Shown: in pieces, positions 58,584 through 64,000 of the stretch | How the letters are laid out: every line of letters starts with the position of its first letter | Numbering within the stretch: the first letter of the stretch is position 1 | NCBI GenBank assembly: GCA_052326605.1 | Contig: JBKQMB010000079.1 | Coordinates: 1-64,000 of the forward strand | Reading direction: 5' to 3' | Length of the DNA: 64,000 nucleotides | From: Bog-756 sp052326605 | GTDB lineage: Bacteria > Actinomycetota > Acidimicrobiia > Acidimicrobiales > RAAP-2 | Notes under the pieces: generated by a model | Databases searched by the model: none | The model's input: only the letters and a program-made list of their open reading frames with translations | Told to the model about the DNA's origin: nothing | Made by a program: the position numbers and the translations under genes

Positions 58584-58626
58584 GCCTCCTGGTGGCCGAG
58601 GCTGTGCTCGGGCACCGCGTTCGCAC

Positions 58627-58639
58627 TATTGTGCTCGCA
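58627..58639 (+). promoter_or_regulatory. Leaderless promoter of ctaB, -10 TATTGT
   Basis: TATTGT (58627-58632), 7 nt, ATG 58640. The frame is open for 158 codons upstream, so this element decides the start. Confidence 0.55.
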
Positions 58640-59545
58640 ATGGCGATTTCGGCAGTGGCCCTTCCGGGCCGTCTCTCCATCGGTTCGCGCCTCGGCGCCT
58701 ATGTGGCGTTGACCAAGCCGCGGATCATCGAACTGCTGCTGATCACGACCCTGCCCACCATGATCGTGGCCCAGCGGGGCCTGCCCCCGGTGTGGCTCAT
58801 GCTGGCCACGCTGCTCGGCGGGGCACTGGCCGCCGGCGGCGCGAACGCCATCAACATGTTCGTGGACCGGGACATCGACAAGCTGATGCACCGGACCCGC
58901 AAGAGGCCGCTGGTGACCGGGGCAGTGACCCCCCGCAATGCACTGATCTTCGCCGTCAGCCTCGAAGTGGTGGCCTTCGTCGAGCTGTGGGCGTGGGTCA
59001 ACCTGCTCTCCGCCGTGTTGGCCATCTCGGCCACCCTCTTCTACGTGTTCGTCTACACGCTGTGGCTCAAGCGCACCAGTAGCCAGAACATCGTCATCGG
59101 CGGCGCCGCCGGAGCGGTCCCCGTGCTGGTGGGGTGGGCTGCGGTGACCGACAGCCTGTCGTGGACGCCGGTCGTGATGTTCGCCATCATCTTCGTGTGG
59201 ACGCCGCCCCACTTCTGGGCACTGGCGGTCAAGTACAAAGAGGACTACCAGGCTGCCAATGTCCCCATGCTGCCGGCGGTTGCCTCCTTCAAGCGGACGG
59301 CCCAGGAGATCCTGGTCTACAGCGTGATCCTGGTAGGGGTGTCGCTGCTGCTGGCCTGGGTCGCCTCACTGGGCCCGGTCTACGTGGTCTCGGCCAGCGT
59401 CCTCGGCCTGGGGTTCATCGGCCTGGCCGTGCGCCTGTGGCGGCGGGCCACCCCAAAGGCGGCGATGCAGCTGTTCAGCTACTCGATCACCTATCTGACC
59501 CTGCTCTTCGTATGCATGGCGATCGACATCTTCACCAAGCATTGA
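58640..59545 (+). CDS. ctaB: Protoheme IX farnesyltransferase (haem O synthase)
   Basis: 301 residues of the UbiA superfamily. Prenyl-binding motifs: ANAINMFVDRDIDKLMHRTRKRPL (N-x-x-x-D-x-x-x-D) and WTPPHFWALAVKYKEDYQAANVPMLP, both diagnostic of CtaB/CyoE. Nine helices. It adds farnesyl to haem B to give haem O, which CtaA (opposite strand) converts to haem A. Its TGA overlaps the TTG of the next gene. Confidence 0.95.
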   Translation: MAISAVALPGRLSIGSRLGAYVALTKPRIIELLLITTLPTMIVAQRGLPPVWLMLATLLGGALAAGGANAINMFVDRDIDKLMHRTRKRPLVTGAVTPRNALIFAVSLEVVAFVELWAWVNLLSAVLAISATLFYVFVYTLWLKRTSSQNIVIGGAAGAVPVLVGWAAVTDSLSWTPVVMFAIIFVWTPPHFWALAVKYKEDYQAANVPMLPAVASFKRTAQEILVYSVILVGVSLLLAWVASLGPVYVVSASVLGLGFIGLAVRLWRRATPKAAMQLFSYSITYLTLLFVCMAIDIFTKH

Positions 59546-60213
59546 CCGAGGCCCCCGCCGACACCGTGGCCGCCAACGCCCCGCCCCCCGAGGGCGCCCC
59601 GGGGTCGCCGCCGACCCCGCAGACCCCGCCGGCTGCGGTCCGCAGTCCGCCGAGGCGGCTGCGCTCCCTGGCCATCGGCGTGGTCATTGCCGCTGCACTG
59701 GCCGCCTTCTTGTTCCTGGTGCTCGGCACCGGCTCGAAGCCCGACTCGAGCTCCGGACCGGTGGTCGGGGTCGGCAGCGTGGCACCGGACTTCACCATTC
59801 CCGCGCTCCTCGGCGGGGCGCCGGTCAACCTCGATGCGCTGGGCAAGGACCGCAACCGGCCGGTCGTGCTCAACTTCTTCGCCTCGTGGTGCACCCCCTG
59901 CCAGAAGGAGACCCCCCTTCTGGCCCAGACCGCCAAGGCGGAGCAGGCCAAGGGCTCGACCGTCCAGTTCGTCGGGGTAGACGTGGCCGACCAGCCCTCC
60001 AACGCCATCCCCTTCGTGCAGCAGTCGGGGATCATCTACCCGGTGGGCGCCGATACCACCCTGCGGGTGACCTCGACCCTCTACGGGCTCGACGGCCAGC
60101 CCAACACCTTCTTCATCGACGCGTCCGGGACAGTGGTCGGCCACGTCATCGGTGCGTTGACCCGGCCGCAGCTCGACCAGTGGTTGCACAGGCTGGCCGG
60201 GGCCTCCGCGTAG
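59542..60213 (+). CDS. TlpA/ResA-like membrane-anchored thioredoxin
   Basis: 223 residues from TTG 59542 in a TTGA overlap with ctaB. A Pro-rich cytoplasmic stretch precedes one helix (SLAIGVVIAAALAAFLFLVLG). The thioredoxin-like domain has APDFTIPALLGG, VVLNFFASWCTPCQKETP (C-T-P-C active site) and GQPNTFFIDASGTVVG (cis-Pro). Facing outward, it likely reduces disulfides, for example in cytochrome c or oxidase assembly, which fits its coupling to ctaB. Confidence 0.88.
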   Translation: MTEAPADTVAANAPPPEGAPGSPPTPQTPPAAVRSPPRRLRSLAIGVVIAAALAAFLFLVLGTGSKPDSSSGPVVGVGSVAPDFTIPALLGGAPVNLDALGKDRNRPVVLNFFASWCTPCQKETPLLAQTAKAEQAKGSTVQFVGVDVADQPSNAIPFVQQSGIIYPVGADTTLRVTSTLYGLDGQPNTFFIDASGTVVGHVIGALTRPQLDQWLHRLAGASA

Positions 60214-60255
60214 CTCCGGGTCAGGCGTCGGGACGCCTTGCCACCGGCGCCCGAC

Positions 60256-60996
60256 CTACTCCCATCGGAAGGTGAACCCGGCGAGCACGGGCATGGCCAC
60301 CGCCCAGACCACGAGCACGATCCAGTCCCGGGTGGACACCGGGGTGCCGTTTCCGAGGGCGCCGTGGAGAGCGTCGGCCAGGGCGGATGCCGGCAGCACC
60401 TTGGCGATCCCCTCCAACCAGCCCGGGAGCTTGCCCAAGGGGATGAGCATGCCGCCGAGCAGCAGGAGGATCACGAACAGGGCGTTGACCACGGCCAGGT
60501 TGACCAGGGGCTTGAGGGTGCCGGCCAAAGCAAGGCCGATGCCGCCGAAGGCGACGGTCCCGAGGACCATGGCGAGGACGGCCGCGCCGACCAGGCCCCC
60601 GGCGCCCCCGGGCCCCCCCGGGTTCCACCCGAGGGCGTAGCCCACGGCGACCAGCACCACCGCCTGGAGGAGCTCGACGGCGAGGACGGCGATGATCTTT
60701 GCGGTCAGCAGGCGGGGTCGGCCCAGCGGGGTGGAGCCCAGCCGTTTGAGGACGCCGTAGCCACGCTCGAAACCGGTGCCGATGCCGAGGGCGGTCATCG
60801 CCGTCGACATGATGGCCAGGGCCAGGATACCCGGCACCAGGAAGTCGACCGGGTGGTCGGTGCCGGTGGGCAGCACGTGCACCGCTGAAAAGAACAGCAG
60901 GAACACCACCGGGATGCCCAACGTCAGGAAGACGGTCTCCCCGTTGGTGAAGATCATGGTCACCTCGGCCCGCAACTGGGCCACGAGCGGCCGCAT
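60256..60996 (-). CDS. ABC-2 type transporter permease
   Basis: 246 residues from ATG 60996 within TGATG, overlapping the ATPase stop. About six helices of ABC-2 type: LRAEVTMIFTNGETVFLTLGIPVVFLLFFS, FLVPGILALAIMSTAMTALG, ERGYGVLKRLGSTPLGRPRLLTAKI (typical cytoplasmic loop), FGGIGLALAGTLKPLVNLAVVNALFVILLLLGGMLIPLGKLPGWL. It forms an exporter with the ATPase encoded upstream. The substrate, drug or lipid, is unknown. Confidence 0.88.
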   Translation of the reverse strand: MRPLVAQLRAEVTMIFTNGETVFLTLGIPVVFLLFFSAVHVLPTGTDHPVDFLVPGILALAIMSTAMTALGIGTGFERGYGVLKRLGSTPLGRPRLLTAKIIAVLAVELLQAVVLVAVGYALGWNPGGPGGAGGLVGAAVLAMVLGTVAFGGIGLALAGTLKPLVNLAVVNALFVILLLLGGMLIPLGKLPGWLEGIAKVLPASALADALHGALGNGTPVSTRDWIVLVVWAVAMPVLAGFTFRWE

Positions 60997-62081
60997 CAGC
61001 GCGAGCCCCGGGACCGGCCGCCACGGGAGCCCCGCCCGGCCCGGCCGTCGGGAGCCCCTGGCGCCCCGGAGTCGGCCGCCTCCCGCGAGCCGGTGATGGC
61101 CAGATAGGCCTCCTCGAGGGACTGGCCGGTGCGCAGGTCGCCCAGGGCCAGGTCCCGCCCGGCGAGCCAGCCGGCAAGCGTGGCCACCACCGCAGGCGTG
61201 GCCGAGCCCGGCGGCGGCTGCAGCCGGTAGAAGCCGGGCCGCTCCTCTTCCAGTGTGGCACCCGCACCGAGGGTGGCGGCCAGGTCGGCGGTGTCGATCA
61301 GCGGCTCGGTGGAGAAGCGGATGGAGCCGTCGGCGGTGCCCGAGGCCAGGTCGGCCGGCGTGCCGTCGGCCAGCATCCGCCCGTGGTCGATGATCACCAC
61401 CCTGTCGGCCAGCCGCTCGGCTTCGGCCAGCTCGTGGGTGGTCAGGATGACGCAGATGCCGCGGTCGCGCAGGTCGGCGATGATGGAGCGCACGGCGATG
61501 CGACCCTCTGGGTCCACCCCGGCGGTGGGCTCGTCGAGGAAGAGCACCTCGGGCTTCCCCACCAGGGCCAGGGCCAGGGCCAGGCGCTGTTGCTCGCCCC
61601 CCGACAGGCGGCGCCACGGGGTCCGGCGGACGGCGGAGAGGCCGACCAGGTCGAGCAATCGGTCGGGGTCCTCGGCGTCGTCGTAGTAGCTGGCGAAGAG
61701 GTGGAGGACCTGTGCGGATCCCAGCATCGGATAGACGCCGCCCTTCTGGAGCATGACGCCGATGCGGGGCACCAGTGCGGCGTGGTCGCGGCGCGGATCG
61801 AGGTCGAGGACCCGCACCGAGCCGCTCGACACCGGGCGGTAGCCCTCGAGCGCCTCGACGGTGCTGGTCTTTCCCGCACCGTTGGGACCGAGCAGCGCCA
61901 CCACCTGGCCGGCATGGCCCTCGAAGGAGAGCCGGTCGACGGCCAGGGTGTCGCCGTAGCGGATCACCACCCCGTCACAGGACACCGCCGGGGTCGACGT
62001 CCGTGGCCCACCGCCGGTCGCCGGCCGGCCGGACCCGTTCTCCGGGGCGGGGGTGTCGGTCGGATCGATGGCGTCATCCAC
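60996..62081 (-). CDS. ABC transporter ATP-binding protein (DrrA/NatA-like)
   Basis: 361 residues from GTG 62081. Walker A VVALLGPNGAGKTSTVEALEGY, signature RRLSGGEQQRLALALALVGKPEVLFLDEPTAGVDPEGR (Walker B), switch His in VILTTHELAEAERLADRV. A ~90-residue C-terminal extension as in DrrA-type exporters follows. A disordered N-terminus of ~30 residues precedes it. Pairs with the ABC-2 permease; both are divergent from serS. Confidence 0.9.
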   Translation of the reverse strand: MDDAIDPTDTPAPENGSGRPATGGGPRTSTPAVSCDGVVIRYGDTLAVDRLSFEGHAGQVVALLGPNGAGKTSTVEALEGYRPVSSGSVRVLDLDPRRDHAALVPRIGVMLQKGGVYPMLGSAQVLHLFASYYDDAEDPDRLLDLVGLSAVRRTPWRRLSGGEQQRLALALALVGKPEVLFLDEPTAGVDPEGRIAVRSIIADLRDRGICVILTTHELAEAERLADRVVIIDHGRMLADGTPADLASGTADGSIRFSTEPLIDTADLAATLGAGATLEEERPGFYRLQPPPGSATPAVVATLAGWLAGRDLALGDLRTGQSLEEAYLAITGSREAADSGAPGAPDGRAGRGSRGGRSRGSR

Positions 62082-62109
62082 GGGAGGTCACGCTACCGTT
62101 GTGCCCGTC
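62082..62109. promoter_or_regulatory. Overlapping divergent -10 elements for the ABC operon and serS
   Basis: ACGCTACCGT at 62090-62099 holds TAGCGT on the minus strand (8 nt before the ABC GTG 62081) and TACCGT on the plus strand (10 nt before serS ATG 62110). The hexamers share the TA at 62094-62095. Both genes look leaderless or nearly so. Confidence 0.5.
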
Positions 62110-63399
62110 ATGATCGATATTCGCTTGGTGAGAGACGACATCGGTTCGGTGAAGGCCGCCCTCGCCCGGCGGGGGGTGGACCCGGCGGACATCGACCGTC
62201 TGGCGGCAATGGACGCCGCCGCCCGTGCCGCCGTGGGCCGGCGGGACGACGCACGGTCCCGGGTGAAGTCCCTCTCCAAGCAGGTGGGCGGGGCCCGCCG
62301 GTCGGGCGACGTGGCGGCGGCCGACGACCTCGCCGCCCGCAGCCGGGCCGCCGGTGAGGAGGAACGGTCGCTCAACGTGGTGGCCGAGGCCGCCCAGGAG
62401 GACGTGCGCCAGGCCCTCCTCTACCTGCCCAACCTGCCGGCGGCCGACGCCCCTGCCGGCGACGCCCCCGAGGACAACGTGGTCGCTCGGACGTGGCCGG
62501 ACCTGGCCCCGGAGTACACCGATGCGCAACGGGTGCCCCACTGGGAGATCGGAGCGGAGCTCGGCCTGCTCGACATGGAGCGCGGGGCCAAGCTCTCCGG
62601 GTCGATGTTCCCCCTCTACCGCGGCTTCGGCGCCCGGCTCCTGCGCGCCCTCACCTCCTTCGCCCTCGACAGCCATTCCGACGAGTTCGAGGAGGTGCGG
62701 CCTCCCACCATGGTCCTCACCGAGACGATGGTGTCGACCGGCCATCTCCCCAAGTTCGAGGAGGACGCCTACCACCTAGAGCGCGACGACCTGTGGGCCA
62801 TCCCCACCGCCGAGGTGCCGCTGACCTCGATGTGGAGGGGGGACATCCTCGACGAGTCGGACCTGCCCCTGCGGCTCACCGCGGCCACCGCCTGCTTCCG
62901 GCGGGAGGCGGGGTCCGCCGGCCGGGACACCCGCGGACTGCTGCGGGTACACGAGTTCGACAAGGTGGAGCTCTTCGCCTACGCCACGCCCGAGCAGGCC
63001 CCGGTCCTCCTCGGCAGCATGGTGGCCCGGGCCGAGGGGTTGCTGCACGACCTCGGTCTGCAGTACCGGGTCCTCGACCTGTGTGCCGGCGACCTGGGCA
63101 ACTCGGCGGCCCGCACGTTCGACCTCGAGGTCTACGCGCCGGGGGTCGACCAGTGGTTGGAGGTCTCCTCGGTCAGCTGGTGCAGCGACTACCAGGCGCG
63201 CCGGGCCAACATCCGGTACCGGCCCAGCGCCGGGGGGAGCCCGGCGCTCGTCCACACCCTCAACGGCTCGGCCCTGGCGTGGGCTCGCATCTGGGCGGCC
63301 ATCGTCGAGACCGGGCGCCGGCCCGACGGGTCGGTCGTCCTGCCCGAGGTGCTGCGCCCCTACCTGCGGGGCGACGCGGTCATCCCCGGTCCTGGCTGA
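62110..63399 (+). CDS. serS: Seryl-tRNA synthetase
   Basis: 429 residues starting MIDIRLVRDDIGSVKAALAR. The N-terminal coiled-coil arm (SRVKSLSKQVGGARRSGD) binds the long variable arm of tRNA-Ser. Class II motifs: motif 2 TACFRREAGSAGRDTRGLLRVHEFDKVELFAY and motif 3 NGSALAWARIWAAIVE. It charges tRNA-Ser in the cytosol. The gene is single and standard in length. Confidence 0.96.
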   Translation: MIDIRLVRDDIGSVKAALARRGVDPADIDRLAAMDAAARAAVGRRDDARSRVKSLSKQVGGARRSGDVAAADDLAARSRAAGEEERSLNVVAEAAQEDVRQALLYLPNLPAADAPAGDAPEDNVVARTWPDLAPEYTDAQRVPHWEIGAELGLLDMERGAKLSGSMFPLYRGFGARLLRALTSFALDSHSDEFEEVRPPTMVLTETMVSTGHLPKFEEDAYHLERDDLWAIPTAEVPLTSMWRGDILDESDLPLRLTAATACFRREAGSAGRDTRGLLRVHEFDKVELFAYATPEQAPVLLGSMVARAEGLLHDLGLQYRVLDLCAGDLGNSAARTFDLEVYAPGVDQWLEVSSVSWCSDYQARRANIRYRPSAGGSPALVHTLNGSALAWARIWAAIVETGRRPDGSVVLPEVLRPYLRGDAVIPGPG

Positions 63400-63432
63400 C
63401 CTGCGGCCCGGGGCGCCCCCCGGTGGCCGGCC

Positions 63433-64000
63433 TCAGTCGCGGGGTGCGTCGAACCGGTAGCCCACGCCGCGGATGGTGGTGATCAGCTTCGGTGAGGACG
63501 GGTCCTCCTCGACGTGGCTGCGTAGCCGCTTGATGTGCACGTCGAGCGTCTTGGTGTCGCCGAAGTAGTCCGACCCCCAGATGCGGTCGATGAGCACGTC
63601 GCGGGTCAGGAGGCGGCCGGCGTTCTCCATCAGCAGCGACAGCAGCTCGAACTCCTTGCGGCGCAGGTGCACGTCGTCGCCTCGGATGAAGACCAGGTGC
63701 CGATCGGGGTCGACCTGGATCCCGCCTGCCTCGAGGATCCCGGTGGACCCGCGTTCGTCGACCTTCCCGGAACGCTTCTTGGAGGAGTCGCCGCCCTTGT
63801 CGTGGCTTCCGGAGGGCGCCGGCTCGCCGGCCGGGGTGCGCCGGAGCACGGCCCGCATCCGGGCCACGAGCTCGCGCAGCCGGTAGGGCTTGGTCACGTA
63901 GTCGTCGGCCCCGACCTCGAGGCCCACCACGGTGTCGATCTCGGTCCCCTTGGCGGTGACCATGATGATCGGCACGGTAGACCGGGCCCGGATGGAGCGG
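63433..64000 (-). CDS. OmpR/PhoB-type response regulator (N-terminus beyond window)
   Basis: The visible 189 residues begin inside the receiver domain (RSIRARSTVPIIMVTAKGTE) and continue VGLEVGADDYVTKPYRLRELVARMRAVLRR, with the conserved Lys in K-P; the phosphorylated Asp lies off the right edge. A ~35-residue charged linker precedes a winged-helix domain: VFIRGDDVHLRRKEFELLSLLMENAGRLLTRDVLIDRIWGSDYFGDTKTLDVHIKRLRSHVEEDP and ITTIRGVGYRFD. It resembles mycobacterial RegX3, the phosphate-response regulator, though the linker is longer. No kinase gene is visible in the window. Confidence 0.85.
   Translation of the reverse strand, partial: RSIRARSTVPIIMVTAKGTEIDTVVGLEVGADDYVTKPYRLRELVARMRAVLRRTPAGEPAPSGSHDKGGDSSKKRSGKVDERGSTGILEAGGIQVDPDRHLVFIRGDDVHLRRKEFELLSLLMENAGRLLTRDVLIDRIWGSDYFGDTKTLDVHIKRLRSHVEEDPSSPKLITTIRGVGYRFDAPRD

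Noticed and set aside
60996..62081. A specialised-metabolite or toxin export locus
   Set aside because: Only a generic two-gene ABC-2 exporter is present, with no biosynthetic or immunity genes around it.

Overview
This is a 64 kb stretch of ordinary chromosome from a very GC-rich bacterium. It is most likely an actinobacterium of the class Acidimicrobiia. Reasons for that placement: a dnaK-grpE-dnaJ-hspR-clpB chaperone cluster with a MerR-type HspR; two F420-type LLM oxidoreductases; a DUF2017-clpS pair; an EtfD-type Fe-S membrane oxidoreductase; GTG/TTG starts; many leaderless -10 motifs of the form TAnnnT ending 5-8 nt before the start codon; and two sequence signatures I associate with Acidimicrobiia, a short N-terminal GWW..DGKWYPP motif (6.7 kb) and 42-residue ATPSGKGYW..ASDGGIF repeats (44.6-45.1 kb). 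The placement is inferred from content, not from a marker-gene tree.

Layout. 0-14.7 kb is a mixed accessory and metabolic region: the tail of an IS630-type transposase, a DUF1275 membrane protein, a SnoaL-like protein, an exported beta-propeller protein, an LLM oxidoreductase, a pyruvate-kinase-like protein without the C-terminal domain, an enoyl-CoA hydratase, a UvrD-family helicase with an HRDC-like tail, an aldo/keto reductase, a zincin, a flavin-reductase remnant and a lipoprotein hydrolase. 14.7-26.1 kb carries an EF-G paralogue preceded by a coupled small ORF, an L,D-transpeptidase, a menaquinone-type methyltransferase with an overlapping membrane gene, a YbhN-like transporter, tRNA-Gly, dcd and an EtfD homologue with a palindromic operator candidate. 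26.1-28.5 kb is the nitrogen module amt-glnB behind a GlnR-like array, followed by gpmA on the other strand.

29.3-36.2 kb is the heat-shock cluster. 36.4-37.3 kb is an exported SGNH hydrolase. 37.3-52.1 kb is dominated by IMP/AMP synthesis: purA-purD-purB-purC-purS-purQ tightly overlapped, then two opposite-strand genes (a small basic protein and a repeat-bearing polysaccharide deacetylase), then purL, an opposite-strand PHP phosphoesterase, and purF-purM-pyrE, also overlapped. Purine synthesis is therefore in three transcription units.

52.1-64 kb has a PadR regulator, a second LLM oxidoreductase preceded by an eight-codon leaderless ORF, a 2'-5' RNA ligase, a decayed glycosyltransferase, a tRNA-Glu/Asp/Phe cluster, clpS-DUF2017, the haem A pathway genes ctaA and ctaB divergent around a perfect 18-bp palindrome, a TlpA-like thioredoxin, a two-gene ABC exporter, serS divergent from it, and an OmpR-type response regulator cut by the window end. 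I saw no CRISPR array, prophage, rRNA or specialised-metabolite cluster. The most interesting signals are regulatory: pervasive leaderless promoters, coupled mini-ORFs, overlapping divergent promoters and several clean palindromes.
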